Positions 38,368-49,393 are shown, numbered from the stretch's first letter. The stretch is DNA of 64,000 bases from Caballeronia calidae (GCF_900044055.2 NZ_FCOX02000003.1:248001-312000), one strand, 5' to 3'. Notes: a model not told the origin generated them from the sequence alone. Numbers and translations are program-made.

Positions 38368-39300
38368 TTACGGCGCGAGCTTGCGCCGTCCGAAGAAGGG
38401 CACGCGTTTCACCGCGCCCGTCGCGAGCGCCGTGCCCGCGAGCACGATCGCGCAGCCCGTCACCATTGCGGGCGATACGTGTTCGCCCAGAAAGAGCGCG
38501 CCCCACAGGATGCCGAAGAGCGGGATGACGAAGGTCACGGTCATCGCGCGCGCCGGGCCGGCAACCGCGACCAGATGGAAATAGATGAAGTACGCAATGC
38601 CTGTGCAGGCGATGCCGAGCGCGAGCACCGCGCCCCACGCGTGCGCCGAAACGGGCGCGGCGGGCCACGTGAGGAAGGCGATCGGCGCGAGCGTCAGCGT
38701 CGCGCCGATCATGCTGCCGGCGGCGTTGGTCATCGCGTCGACGTCCATCAGATACTTCTTCGCGAAATTGCCCGCGACGCCGTAGAGCGCCGACGCCGCG
38801 AGCGCCGCGGCCGCCGCGAGCAGGCCTTGCACGGGCAGCGCGGCGTCGTGTCCCGCGTGATCCGGCGCGATCTGGTTCCACACGAGCACGAGCACGCCCG
38901 CGAAGCCGATCGCCATGCCGATCGTGCGCGTGGCCGTCAGGCGATCGCGCAGCCACAAATAGGCGACGAGCGCGCCGAAGAGCGGCGTCGTCGCGTTGAT
39001 GACGGACGTTGCGCCGGCCGAAAGCGTCAGCTCGGCGTAGGCGAACAGGCAGAACGGCGCGGCCGAATTCAGGATACCGACGACGAGCAGTTGCGGCCAG
39101 CGCGCGCGCAGCGTCGCGGCGGTGGCGGCGAGCGAGCGGCGCGCGAGCAGCATCGCGACGAGAAACACGGCGCCGATGCCCACGCGCAAGGCCATCAGCG
39201 GCGCGACGCCGAACTCGGCGACGCCTACGCGGATGAAGAGAAACGACGCGCCCCACAGGGCGGCGAGCACGATCAGTTGCAGCAGGTTGGCGGGCGACAT
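38368..39300 (-). CDS. EamA-type DMT transporter
   Basis: The 310-residue drug/metabolite-family permease should have ten TM helices in two EamA repeats. Each repeat is recognisable: the first begins LLQLIVLAALWGASFLFIRVGV, with TSVINATTPLFGALVAYLWLRDRLT closing it. The second ends VTFVIPLFGILWGALFLGEHVSPAMVTGCAIVLAG. Substrates of such proteins (amino acids, metabolites) cannot be inferred. The Met start abuts a GCGGGCGAC leader with no clear ribosome-binding site. Confidence 0.9.
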   Translation of the reverse strand: MSPANLLQLIVLAALWGASFLFIRVGVAEFGVAPLMALRVGIGAVFLVAMLLARRSLAATAATLRARWPQLLVVGILNSAAPFCLFAYAELTLSAGATSVINATTPLFGALVAYLWLRDRLTATRTIGMAIGFAGVLVLVWNQIAPDHAGHDAALPVQGLLAAAAALAASALYGVAGNFAKKYLMDVDAMTNAAGSMIGATLTLAPIAFLTWPAAPVSAHAWGAVLALGIACTGIAYFIYFHLVAVAGPARAMTVTFVIPLFGILWGALFLGEHVSPAMVTGCAIVLAGTALATGAVKRVPFFGRRKLAP

Positions 39301-39422
39301 GGCGAGCGGATTTCGGGATGCTGATGAAAAGTCCGCGCATGTTAGCACCGCGCGCGTATCGAAAATACGCCTGCCGAACGAAAGCGCAAGAAGCGGGAGA
39401 AAGGCGGGAGAAGAGCGGACGA

Positions 39423-41024
39423 TCAATGCGGCGGGATCACCCACGTCAGGACGTTCTGCTGCAGCCACACGAGCACGCCGAGCAGGACCGTGAGGAAGAT
39501 CGAATGCCAGAACGTGCGCGCGAAGACGAGGCCTTCCTTGCCCTTGAGTTCGGTCGTCGCCACGCCGGTCGAGATGTTCTGCGGCGAGATCATCTTGCCC
39601 ATCACGCCGCCGGAGGAATTGGTCGCCGCCATCAGCACCGGGTTGAGGTTGAGCTGGTTCGCGGCGACCACCTGCAGATTGCCGAAGAGCGCGTTGCCCG
39701 ATGTATCGCTGCCGGAGAGGAACACCGCCACCCAGCCGAGGAACGCGGAGACGAGCGGGAAGAACGCGCCGACCGACGCGACGCCGAGACCGAGCGTGTA
39801 GTTCATGCCCGAGTAGTTCATCAGGTACGCGAGGCCGACGATCGTCGCGACCGTCAGAATGGCGATGCGCGTCTGCACCCACGTATCGACGATTGCGGCG
39901 CCATAGTCGCGCGCGGGCAGCTTCACCATGAGCGCGGTGACGATCGACGCGACCAGGATCGCGGTGCCGGTCGCGAGCGGCTGGAAGTCCCAGATCGCGC
40001 CGTAGGGCTGGTTGTACAGCGTGATGTACACGGCCTTGTCGAGGCCCGGCCACGCGACCTTGACGTCGCCGATCATGAAGATCTTGAGCACGGTCCACAC
40101 GATCACGACCACCGATACGACGATCCACGGCAGCCAGCCCTGGCCGCCGGGAATCGCCGAGTGGGTGTCGCCGAGGCGCTCGACGTTCACCGCGAAGCGC
40201 TCGTCCGTGACGGGCTTCCACACGCGCAGGAACGCGATCGTCAGGATCAGCGAGACGAGCGACGAGAGCACGTCGGTCAGCGCATAGCTGATGAAATTCG
40301 ACGTCACGAACTGCGTGAGCGCGAAGGCGCCGCCCGACACGAGCAGCACCGGCCAGATGCGCATCATGTTGCGAAAGCCCGCATAGATGCCGATCACGTA
40401 GAACGGCAGGAAAAACGCGAAGAGCGGCAGTTGGCGTCCGACCATTTTGGCGAGGGCGTCGGTCGGCAGGTGCGTGACGGCGCCGAGCACGGTGATCGGC
40501 ACGCCGAGCGCGCCGAACGCGACCGGCGCCGTGTTGAAGATCAGCGTGAAGGTGAGCGCTTCCAGCGTCGGGAAGCCGAGCAGGATCAGAAGCGAGCTCG
40601 TGATCGCGATCGGCGTGCCGAAGCCCGAGATGCCTTCCAGCAGCGCGCCGAACGAGAAGCCGATCACGACGAGCACGATGCGCCGGTCGTTCGGCAGGTT
40701 GTCGACCATCCACAGGCGAAACGCTTCGAAGCGCCCCGAGCGTTGCGCGACGTTGTAGAGCAGGATCGCGGCGAACACGATCCACATCACCGGCCACAAC
40801 GCGAAGACGGCGCCGGCCGCGACGGAATCGAGCGCGAGCCCGACCGGAAAATGCCAGCCCGCCACTGCGATGATCAGCGCGAGGACCAAGCCTGCGAGCG
40901 ACGCCTGCCACGCGGGGCGGCGCGCCCAGCCGAGCAGCACGAGCACGAGGACGATCGGCAGCGCGGCGACGATGAAGGACACGAACAGGGAATGGGCGAT
41001 CGGCGTGAGCAACTGGTGGAACAT
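39423..41024 (-). CDS. lldP: L-lactate permease
   Basis: The 533-residue inner-membrane carrier takes up L-lactate, and often glycolate or D-lactate, with protons. It has the LctP-family blocks SFGALLEGISGFGTPIAI, FNTAPVAFGALGVPI, SGSDTSGNALFGNLQ and the C-terminal NSSGGVMGKMISPQNI, with about 12-14 TM helices. AAGGAG lies 6 bases before the start. No lactate dehydrogenase (lldD, lutABC) or LldR gene is adjacent, so lactate oxidation enzymes must be elsewhere. Confidence 0.94.
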   Translation of the reverse strand: MFHQLLTPIAHSLFVSFIVAALPIVLVLVLLGWARRPAWQASLAGLVLALIIAVAGWHFPVGLALDSVAAGAVFALWPVMWIVFAAILLYNVAQRSGRFEAFRLWMVDNLPNDRRIVLVVIGFSFGALLEGISGFGTPIAITSSLLILLGFPTLEALTFTLIFNTAPVAFGALGVPITVLGAVTHLPTDALAKMVGRQLPLFAFFLPFYVIGIYAGFRNMMRIWPVLLVSGGAFALTQFVTSNFISYALTDVLSSLVSLILTIAFLRVWKPVTDERFAVNVERLGDTHSAIPGGQGWLPWIVVSVVVIVWTVLKIFMIGDVKVAWPGLDKAVYITLYNQPYGAIWDFQPLATGTAILVASIVTALMVKLPARDYGAAIVDTWVQTRIAILTVATIVGLAYLMNYSGMNYTLGLGVASVGAFFPLVSAFLGWVAVFLSGSDTSGNALFGNLQVVAANQLNLNPVLMAATNSSGGVMGKMISPQNISTGVATTELKGKEGLVFARTFWHSIFLTVLLGVLVWLQQNVLTWVIPPH

Positions 41025-41224
41025 CGCAGCTCCTTTCGGATGTCATGAGCGGGAGCGGCGATGCATGACGCCGCGGTGCGCGCAGAGTTCGATGTTCGGC
41101 AGCCGGCGGCCGCAAACTTAAGCAAACGCATAACGCGCACACTAAGAATAGGGCGCGAACGGCTTGCGTCAAGGCGCGAATGCCCGTTCATTGCGGGCAC
41201 GCGCGTAGCGAAGGGATGCGACCC

Positions 41225-41246
41225 GACGCGACGCGACGCGACGCGC
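41225..41246. repeat. tandem GACGC repeat
   Basis: Just over four copies of the pentamer GACGC lie between the lactate permease start and a small membrane-protein gene. The unit is not a multiple of three and the tract is non-coding. It may be prone to slippage. Confidence 0.6.
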
Positions 41247-41292
41247 CAGGCGTGGCGCGTCGTCGATGGAGATAGGGAAAAAGCCGGCTGCT

Positions 41293-41421
41293 TCAGCCTT
41301 CGGCGACGGCTCCCGGCGTCGTGTCTTCGCGGCCGGCGGGCGGCGTCTGGCGGAAAACCCACACGGTGAGCAGGCCGAGCGAGGCGAGCATCCACAGCAG
41401 GAAAAACACGAAGGCCATCAT
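41293..41421 (-). CDS. small single-TM protein (42 residues)
   Basis: The 42-residue frame MMAFVFFLLWML..GLLTVWVFRQ contains one TM helix (residues 2-23) and a short polar tail (PPAGREDTTPGAVAEG). A GGGGG ribosome-binding site lies about 8 bases upstream on the minus strand. The hydrophobicity pattern and ribosome site favour a real miniprotein. I recognise no family and there is no clear operon partner. Confidence 0.5.
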   Translation of the reverse strand: MMAFVFFLLWMLASLGLLTVWVFRQTPPAGREDTTPGAVAEG

Positions 41422-41699
41422 GTCCGAATCCCCCGATACGGAAAGTGCGCGGAAGGTCCGCGCGAAGCTCGCAACCTGGTTGCCGCTGCGAGCGGTAATG
41501 GGGGAAGCATGTAGCCAGAATTGTGCCAATCGTCTGGCGAAATGTGCCGAGGCCTTGTCGGAAAAGGAAAGTGTCCGGGCGCACAATTGCGTTTCCGCGA
41601 ACGAAGGGCCGCACAGCGCAGAAAATGTTGCAGCAGTGTTACGCGACCGCGCTTGAAACCCGTTTTTGTCTCCTCCGATGTAACGCGGCGGCGCCCCTT

Positions 41700-42212
41700 T
41701 CAGTGCCCGTGACCGCCTCCGCCATGCCAACCGCCACCGCCGCCTTGCCAGCTGCTGCCGCCGCCGTGCCATCCGCCGCCGCCATGCCAGTTGCCGCCGT
41801 GACCATGCCAGCCGTGTCCCCAGCAGCAGCCGCTGCCGCCCCAGTACCCGAAGCTGAACGAAACCGCCGGATAGCCATAGCCATAACCGTAATACGGGTA
41901 GCCGTAATAAGCCGGGTAAGCGCCGTAGGGCGCGTAATACGGATAAGGATACGGATACGTCTGGTAATAGCTGGTGTAAGGCGAGCCGACGGCGTATTCG
42001 TACTGGGGCGGAAGCGTTGCGGGCGACGTGGCGACGGGCGCGCCACCCGATGCGGGCACCGTGAATTCCCGTTGTGTGTACGTCGTATCGACGACCGGAT
42101 AAGGCGGATAGGCCGGATAGCCGTAGGGGTAGTAGCACCCGCTGAGAAGAAGTCCGGCGGCGAGCGCGATGGCGGCCGTTGCGGGTCCAGGGATACTGCG
42201 GGCGGAAATCAT
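41700..42212 (-). CDS. Tyr/Pro- and Gly/His-rich lipoprotein
   Basis: The 170-residue product has a lipoprotein signal peptide with lipobox LSGC and Cys26. A Tyr/Pro-rich region follows (about residues 27-115, repeats of YPYP/YGYP type with few charged residues). The C-terminal 45 residues are Gly/His/Trp repeats of the GGWHGGG type with a Cys pair (SGCCWG). Such composition suggests an outer-membrane surface or metal-binding lipoprotein, but function is unknown. Similar YP-rich lipoproteins occur in Burkholderia. It is a stand-alone minus-strand gene. Confidence 0.75.
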   Translation of the reverse strand: MISARSIPGPATAAIALAAGLLLSGCYYPYGYPAYPPYPVVDTTYTQREFTVPASGGAPVATSPATLPPQYEYAVGSPYTSYYQTYPYPYPYYAPYGAYPAYYGYPYYGYGYGYPAVSFSFGYWGGSGCCWGHGWHGHGGNWHGGGGWHGGGSSWQGGGGGWHGGGGHGH

Positions 42213-42422
42213 GATGCTGCTCCTTGCGCTACGGCTGGCCGGACTCTTGGATCGGATGAGGCGAGAGCGGGTCCGTTAAGAGCAGCTTAGTCGAACGGTG
42301 GGACGCATTCACCGTGGGTCATGTGACAAAGCATCGATATCGCGGCTTTATGTTACAAATTTGAAACAGTGGGCGGGCGGCGCGGCGAAGCGCGTCGGCT
42401 TCGCCGCCCGAAAGCGGGTTCG

Positions 42423-42635
42423 CTACTTGCCGATCTGATTGCCGATGACGCCGCCCACCGCCGCGCCGCCCAGGGTCGAGAGCGCGCTGCCGCCGATCGC
42501 GGCTCCGCCCGCCGCGCCCACGCCGGCGCCGATGGCCGTATCCCGTTGACGCGTGGTCATGTCGCCGCAAGCGGTCAGTCCTCCCAGGAACGCAACGACC
42601 ATTGCGGCGGCGCCGATCTGTTTGATGTTTTTCAT
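42423..42635 (-). CDS. OsmB-like glycine-zipper lipoprotein
   Basis: The 70-residue protein has a lipoprotein signal (GGLTAC, Cys23) and then a glycine-zipper membrane segment with repeated GxGxGxxGG spacing (GAGVGAAGGAAIGGSAL and GGAAVGGVIGNQIG). This resembles OsmB and Rick_17kDa/SlyB-type proteins, which are induced by osmotic or envelope stress. The start MKNIKQIG fits the family; the longer upstream frame does not. It lies 213 bases downstream of the YP-rich lipoprotein's start, in the opposite reading sense to nothing else. Confidence 0.8.
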   Translation of the reverse strand: MKNIKQIGAAAMVVAFLGGLTACGDMTTRQRDTAIGAGVGAAGGAAIGGSALSTLGGAAVGGVIGNQIGK

Positions 42636-42838
42636 GTCGACTCTCCAATTCGATGATGAGATGAATCGGCTGCGGTTCGACCGCGGCTGCCAAAGGCGCG
42701 GTGCGACCGTTTCGGCGTTGACCAACAGGGGCGCCACGTTTTCGCCGGTTCATTCACATCGTCAGCAGAAAGAGTGCCTAAATCGTCCGATAAGCGCGCT
42801 CCGCCAGCGCCGACAAGGCTTTGCGCCCGATCGGGACG

Positions 42839-42878
42839 AAAAAAACGGCCTGCCGCACGCACCGTGCGACAGGCCGTT
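42839..42878 (-). terminator. intrinsic terminator after thiC
   Basis: Read on the minus strand, arms AACGGCCTG/CAGGCCGTT (42844-42852 with 42870-42878) plus an inner CGCAC/GTGCG stem form a long hairpin followed by seven T residues. It begins about 20 bases after the thiC stop. Confidence 0.85.
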
Positions 42879-42896
42879 GTCAGTCAAAGGCAAGCC

Positions 42897-44870
<1,974 letters not shown>

Positions 44871-45000
44871 TTATATCCGGACCCGACGCGGACGAACGTC
44901 GTCGAGCTCGGCTGATTCAGGAGCTAAACAGGGAGGAACGAGAGGAAAGGTACGGGTTCTGAGAAGTGGTCGGATGCTGCAAACCGTGGAACCCGAACGC

Positions 45001-45119
45001 TTCCCTGCGCTGGCATTATCCAGATCAGGTTCAAAGGGTATTTCTCACCCACGCCACACGAAGCGATCCAGTTCGATGAAGCCGATTGGATCGCGATGTG
45101 CAACGCAGGACCCCCGCGT
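45001..45119 (-). promoter_or_regulatory. TPP riboswitch (THI element) of thiC
   Basis: Read on the minus strand, the leader begins GCGGGGGTCC, has a GTGAGAAATACCC version of the conserved T-loop region, and ends with the hallmark ACCTGATCTGGATAATGCCA followed by GCGCAGGG. This is the thiamine-pyrophosphate riboswitch. A long extra P3-type arm is visible: GCGATCCA pairs with TGGATCGC. The thiC start is 172 bases downstream. TPP binding should turn thiC expression off; I could not see a clear terminator between, so the switch may act at translation. Confidence 0.93.
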
Positions 45120-45132
45120 TAGCAGCCGCCAC

Positions 45133-45160
45133 ATTACACCGCGGCGTGGTGTCTTGGCAA
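45133..45160 (-). promoter_or_regulatory. thiC promoter
   Basis: On the minus strand, TTGCCA (45155-45160) and TGTAAT (45133-45138) are 5/6 matches to the sigma-70 consensus with a 16-base spacer. Transcription would start about 7 bases downstream, just before the riboswitch. Confidence 0.65.
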
Positions 45161-45370
45161 CCATTCGCGAAATCCTTCGATCGTGCATAGGCGCTTACTG
45201 CATAATGTCGGGCGCCGCGGCCTTCGGGGTTTTCCCCGAGAGAGTGCGCGGTCCATCCTCGCGCAATCGCACTTCTCCGTTCCGCCATGTCGTTCAGTCT
45301 GGTATCTGCCGCAGCGTATTTCCCGGTCCCTCCTGCAGTCGTCCGGCGCGCAGCCGTCGCGGAGTAATGC

Positions 45371-46312
45371 ATGTCCGCTCTTCCGCCGCCGCGTCTGCCG
45401 TTCAGCTTTCCCGACCGTTTTCCGTTTCGCGCGCCGCGCTCCTTCAAAGGGCAGGTCGCGCTTGCGCTGGCGGTCGTTTATCTCGTGTGGGGATCGACAT
45501 ATCTCGGCATCCATTTGTCGCTCGAGTCGTTTCCGCCGCTGATGCTCGGCGGCCTGCGCAACCTGTTCGCGGGCATCGGGCTGTTCGCGATCGCCGTGCA
45601 TCGCAAGGCGGTGTGGCCGAGCGCGCGGGAAGTGCGCAATGCGGCCATCGTCGGCACGCTGCTGGAGGGCCTGTCGAGCGGGATGATGGCTTACGGCATG
45701 CGCACGGTCGGAACCGGCACGGCCGCCGTGATGGTGGCGACCGTTCCGCTCTTCGCGACGATCTTCACCGCGCTCGCGGGGCGCAGCGTCGCGAAGGGCG
45801 AGTGGTTCGCGGTGGCGCTGGGCCTCGTCGGCATCGTGCTGCTGAATCACGGCGATCCTTCGCCGAGCTCCACCTTCGGCACGCTCGCCATCCTGTGCGC
45901 CGCGATCTTCTGGGCGGGCGGCGCGCATCTCGCGACGCGTCTGCCGCAGCCTTCCGATCTGCTGATGTCGACGTCGCTGCAGATCGGGCTCGGCGGCCTG
46001 ATCGCGACGGGCATCGCGCTGTTGTCGGGCGAGCGGCTCACGCAGGTGAGCGCGGGAGCGGGGCTGTCGTTCGTGTATCTCGTGGTGATCGGTTCGATGG
46101 CCGCCTATGTCGCCTATAACTTCCTGATCCGCAACACGAGCACGATCGTCGCGACGAGCTGCCTTTACGTGAATCCGGTCGTCGCGGTGCTGCTCGGCGC
46201 GGCCCTGCTCGGCGAAGTCATCACGCAATGGACCGTCATCGCGACGCTCGTCATTCTGCTTTCCGTCGGACTTTCCTTCTGGTTCGACTATCGGCGGCGC
46301 GGGCTCGCCTGA
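45371..46312 (+). CDS. EamA-type DMT permease (YedA-like)
   Basis: The 313-residue protein is a ten-TM drug/metabolite exporter. It has a cytoplasmic Pro/Arg-rich N-terminus (MSALPPPRLPFSFPDRFPF), then ALAVVYLVWGSTYLGIHLS and VGTGTAAVMVATVPLFATIF in the first repeat and SFVYLVVIGSMAAYVAYNFLI with NPVVAVLLGAALLGEVITQW in the second. These match E. coli YedA. Substrate is unknown. The region to its 3' side has hairpins but no T-tract. Confidence 0.9.
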   Translation: MSALPPPRLPFSFPDRFPFRAPRSFKGQVALALAVVYLVWGSTYLGIHLSLESFPPLMLGGLRNLFAGIGLFAIAVHRKAVWPSAREVRNAAIVGTLLEGLSSGMMAYGMRTVGTGTAAVMVATVPLFATIFTALAGRSVAKGEWFAVALGLVGIVLLNHGDPSPSSTFGTLAILCAAIFWAGGAHLATRLPQPSDLLMSTSLQIGLGGLIATGIALLSGERLTQVSAGAGLSFVYLVVIGSMAAYVAYNFLIRNTSTIVATSCLYVNPVVAVLLGAALLGEVITQWTVIATLVILLSVGLSFWFDYRRRGLA

Positions 46313-46655
46313 GTTCGTCCTTCTTGTAAGAACCGCCTCCGCCTGAAGGCGGCCTGCATCGTTCGATGCAGCGCCGCCGGGCGCGTTTCGCGCGTCCCGA
46401 GCAATTCCTCTAACGAATTCCAGAGCCTTGTCACGCAGGGCCCGGCGGCACGCGCGCGGGGTCACCGGAAGATATTGGGGCACGGTCATTGCTGAACGCA
46501 GGCACCCGTATCGGTGGCGCGTGAGCGTCGGTCGATCGGGCAAGAAAGAAAAAGAACCAGGGTCGGCGAACGACGCGCGCGCGAAGCGATGCGGACGACA
46601 GGTCGTCCGGACCCGGATAACGAGGTGTCGATCCAAAACCAAGGAAGGTGGAATC
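46313..46655. other. intergenic region with hairpins, upstream of DUF4397 gene
   Basis: These 343 bases hold two short inverted repeats (CCGCCT/AGGCGG near 46340 and GCATCG/CGATGC near 46365), neither followed by a T-run. The rest should contain the DUF4397 promoter. No supported gene is visible here. Confidence 0.4.
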
Positions 46656-47438
46656 ATGAAGCTCATCCGCACCGCTGCCGCGCTCGCCGCTGTCGCCTCT
46701 TTGCTCTCCGCTTGCGGCGGGAGCTCCGATGACGTCGGCAAGGAAATCGGCGTCACTCAGCCGCAGGTCCATTTCATTCACGCGATCCCGAGCGGCCCGA
46801 ACGTCGACTTCTACGACAACGGCAAGATCCTGCAGCCGAATCTCGCCTACAAGACGGTGACCAACTTCGCGAACATCGACACCGGCCAGCACAACTTCTC
46901 CTACGCGGCCATCAACACGACGACGCAGCTCGCCACCGACACGAGCATCAACAACGCGGCGAAGGGGCATGAGTACACGGTGATCGCGCTGCCGGACGCG
47001 GGCTTCGTGCCGTCGATCGCGGTGATCGACGATCCGTTCGACAAGGGGTTGCTGTCGGGCAGTGCGCGGGTGCGGGCGTTCAATGCGTCGACGAACGCGC
47101 CGAATCTCGACATCTATCTCGTCGCGCCGGGGACGAACATCGCGGGCGTCAGCCCGACCATGGCGGGCGTCGCCTACAAGAACGCGGTGCCCGCGACGAC
47201 GCAGGATTCGATCTATGTTTCGGGCGGCACGTATCAGCTGATCGCGACGCTGCCGGGCTCGAAGACGCCGGTGTACAGGTCGGCGTCGTTCGATCTCGTC
47301 AACAACGCGGACTGGCTCGTGACGACGTTGCCTTCGGGGAATGCGGTTTCGCAACTCGTGCCGGAGAAGATCCGCGTGCTGGTGGCGCAGGGCGGCAATA
47401 CGCAGCAGCCGGCGCTGGAGTTGCCCGACACGCAGTGA
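46656..47438 (+). CDS. DUF4397-domain lipoprotein
   Basis: The 260-residue product has a lipoprotein signal peptide (MKLIRTAAALAAVASLLSAC, lipobox LSAC, Cys20). A DUF4397 domain follows from about residue 37 (VHFIHAIPSGPNVDFYDNG), with a second repeat at about 130-200 (ARVRAFNASTNAPNLDIYL). The domain is a beta-sandwich of unknown function found in secreted or envelope proteins. AAGGAAGGTGG precedes the ATG. A strong terminator 22 bases after the stop makes it a single-gene unit. Confidence 0.87.
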   Translation: MKLIRTAAALAAVASLLSACGGSSDDVGKEIGVTQPQVHFIHAIPSGPNVDFYDNGKILQPNLAYKTVTNFANIDTGQHNFSYAAINTTTQLATDTSINNAAKGHEYTVIALPDAGFVPSIAVIDDPFDKGLLSGSARVRAFNASTNAPNLDIYLVAPGTNIAGVSPTMAGVAYKNAVPATTQDSIYVSGGTYQLIATLPGSKTPVYRSASFDLVNNADWLVTTLPSGNAVSQLVPEKIRVLVAQGGNTQQPALELPDTQ

Positions 47439-47460
47439 AGGGAGAGCGGCCTATGAAGTG

Positions 47461-47492
47461 AAATCCGGCCGTTGCTCCGGCCGGATTTTTTT
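47461..47492 (+). terminator. intrinsic terminator after DUF4397 gene
   Basis: A perfect 10-bp stem (47461-47470 with 47479-47488, 8-base loop) runs into seven T residues (47486-47492). Confidence 0.9.
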
Positions 47493-47699
47493 GGCTTCGC
47501 GTTTTTTTTCGATCGGCATGGCACCCAGGAGTCCCAGGGCTGGGAGATGATTAAACGTATTAAGGATGTCATAAGATCGAAACTCGAGCTTCCAAAAGCA
47601 TTCGGCCGTATGCCAGTGGCGGGCCGTCCGTTCAAATCTATAGCCGTGAAGCTTTGGTTACTGACAGCGAAGGGGCGCCCACGATTTCCGAATTAATAA

Positions 47700-48054
47700 G
47701 TACGATGCCTTCGACAGGCGCATTCGCCGGTGGCTGTATCGAGGAGCTCCCGCAAGCAGCCCGAACGACCCCGCCGTCGTGCTGCAATAGCCGGCAGTAG
47801 TCCCACACAGGCGCAAGGCGCCATCACCGTAGTGGCCGCCGACAATCAGCCCCGCCTCGACCACGGAAGGAAAGACGAGCACGCCCTTTGCCTTTTGCGA
47901 CAGCTCACGCGAACCAGGCGCCGTCGAATACAGTTTCGTCAGTGTCGTCGACTTACGCTTCGCCGTATCGGGTTCACCGCTGGTTGAACAACATGCAAGA
48001 GTGAAGCCGCACAACGCATCACAGCGGACGCACGAACAAAGCGTCTTTTTGCAT
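47700..48054 (-). pseudogene. broken SYLF-domain (YSC84-like) gene
   Basis: On the minus strand an ATG at 48054, with GGAGAG just upstream, opens MQKDALFVRPL and hits a stop. A one-base shift continues as CDALCGFTLACC, which looks like a lipoprotein signal peptide. The frame then reads LTKLYSTAPGSREL, KAKGVLVFPSVVEAGLIVGG and TAGSFGLLAGA, clear SYLF-domain blocks, before similarity stops about 90 residues in. The C-terminal half of the family is missing. A frameshift plus 3' truncation makes it a pseudogene. An intact but different SYLF gene lies at 48830-49393. Confidence 0.75.
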
Positions 48055-48829
48055 GTTGCTCTCCATACTGCCTGCTCGCGCGGTCTTGCCTGGATAGCTT
48101 TGAAATGCGCCCGGGCCCTTCATGAAGAGGGTGTATGCACCGACAAGGACATACGCAAGCTAAAGCGCGGAAAGCACCTTGAGTTTCGCGTTCGATGAAA
48201 GCACCTATGCATATGCGATTTGCACGATGAATAAGATAACTTTCCCTATCCGCCTATCGATAACTCGAGAGCCGAAGAAGGCAATCACTTCGATGCGTTT
48301 CTTCACGGAGAAAACAGAAACGCGCCAACATCGGGTCCGGGTTGCTTAATCCTTTACGGAGTTCATGCCGGCAGGCCGTCACCAAATGGCTCGAGAGCCT
48401 TTTCGATTTACGGTCAGCAAAGCCTATAAGAATGACCGTGCATCATAGTGGTTCGTCCGTGCCAATACATCGTGGAAAATCACGCGTTTACTGCCTATAT
48501 TCCTAACGAAGCCGAACGGCTGCTTGCCGCCCTGCACGAGTCGTGGACTTGTTTGTTTCGACGCCAATGTGCAGGGGCAGATTTCCGAGTAGAAATCCGA
48601 TCGTCCGCACTCCATGAACGCACAAGCAGCACAGTGACGATCTCACCAAGCACGACAGACCGAGTTCCAGGCCGGTGAAGTAGCGGTTCATCCAGCGATC
48701 ACATGAGCTGCGCGCGCTATGGCTCCATCGCATGTTCGAGATTGTCTAAGACGGGTTCGCGAACTAGTTGCTTAGAAAATTCCAGTTGAGGATGTATCTC
48801 CGGGGCGCAGCTTCGCAAAGGAGCCGATC
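48055..48829. other. gene-poor, lower-GC stretch before the SYLF/LssY cluster
   Basis: These 775 bases have visibly more A/T than the backbone, and short frames without typical third-position GC bias. The longest frames (48448-48678 plus, 48503-48733 minus) show no family I recognise and overlap each other. It reads as decayed DNA, with the promoter for the following cluster expected near its right end. Confidence 0.5.
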
Positions 48830-49393
48830 ATGAATCGCCGCATGGTGTTAGTGACATTGACCACTACACTTGTCTCGCCTCGTCTCGCCTTCGCTGCGAG
48901 CAAGAAGGAGGAGCAGGCCGAGGTGAAGGCTGCGGCGAGGAGTGCGCTGGATGCGCTATTCAAGGCGCAACCGTCGGCCCGCAAGGCGGTGCAGTCAGCG
49001 GCAGGCTACGCCGCGTTCAGCAACTTCGGAATGAAGATTCTGTTGGCTGGCAGCGGCACGGGCAAGGGCATCGCCGTCAATAACAAAACCAAGGCGGTGA
49101 CCTACATGAAGATGGCTGAAGTTCAGGCTGGCCTGGGCATCGGCGTCAAGAAGTTCCGGCAGGTCTGGGTGTTCGAAAACAGCGGCGCGCTGAACGATTT
49201 CATCGCGTCCGGCTGGACCTTCGGCGGACAGGCCACCGCAGCGGCAAAAGCCAGCGAAAAAGGCAGTTCGTACGAAGGGGCGATAGCCGTTGGACCGGGT
49301 GTGTGGCTCTATCAGCTTACCGATAAAGGTCTGGCGGTGGAACTCACCGCGAAAGGAACCAAGTACTACAAGGACGATGAGCTGAATGGCTGA
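48830..49393 (+). CDS. SYLF-domain (YSC84-like) exported protein
   Basis: The 187-residue protein has a signal peptide (MNRRMVLVTLTTTLVSPRLAFA) and the lipid-binding SYLF domain: QPSARKAVQSAAGYAAFSNFGMK, the glycine-rich GSGTGKGIAV, YMKMAEVQAGLGIGVKKF and GPGVWLYQLTDKGLAVELTAKGTKYY. SYLF proteins bind phosphoinositides in eukaryotes; bacterial roles are unknown. AAAGGAG precedes the ATG. It is the first of seven co-directional genes and is less GC-extreme than the backbone. Confidence 0.85.
   Translation: MNRRMVLVTLTTTLVSPRLAFAASKKEEQAEVKAAARSALDALFKAQPSARKAVQSAAGYAAFSNFGMKILLAGSGTGKGIAVNNKTKAVTYMKMAEVQAGLGIGVKKFRQVWVFENSGALNDFIASGWTFGGQATAAAKASEKGSSYEGAIAVGPGVWLYQLTDKGLAVELTAKGTKYYKDDELNG

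Noticed and set aside
46330..46375. Hairpins after the YedA-like gene as a terminator
   Set aside because: Stems are only 6 bp and no T-run follows.
47547..47696. 49-codon plus frame starting MIKRIKDVIRSK
   Set aside because: The ribosome site touches the start codon, it follows a strong terminator, and it overlaps the decayed zone; no family similarity.
48448..48733. Overlapping plus and minus frames of about 76 codons in the gene-poor stretch
   Set aside because: They overlap each other, use non-ATG or weak starts, and show no recognisable domain.
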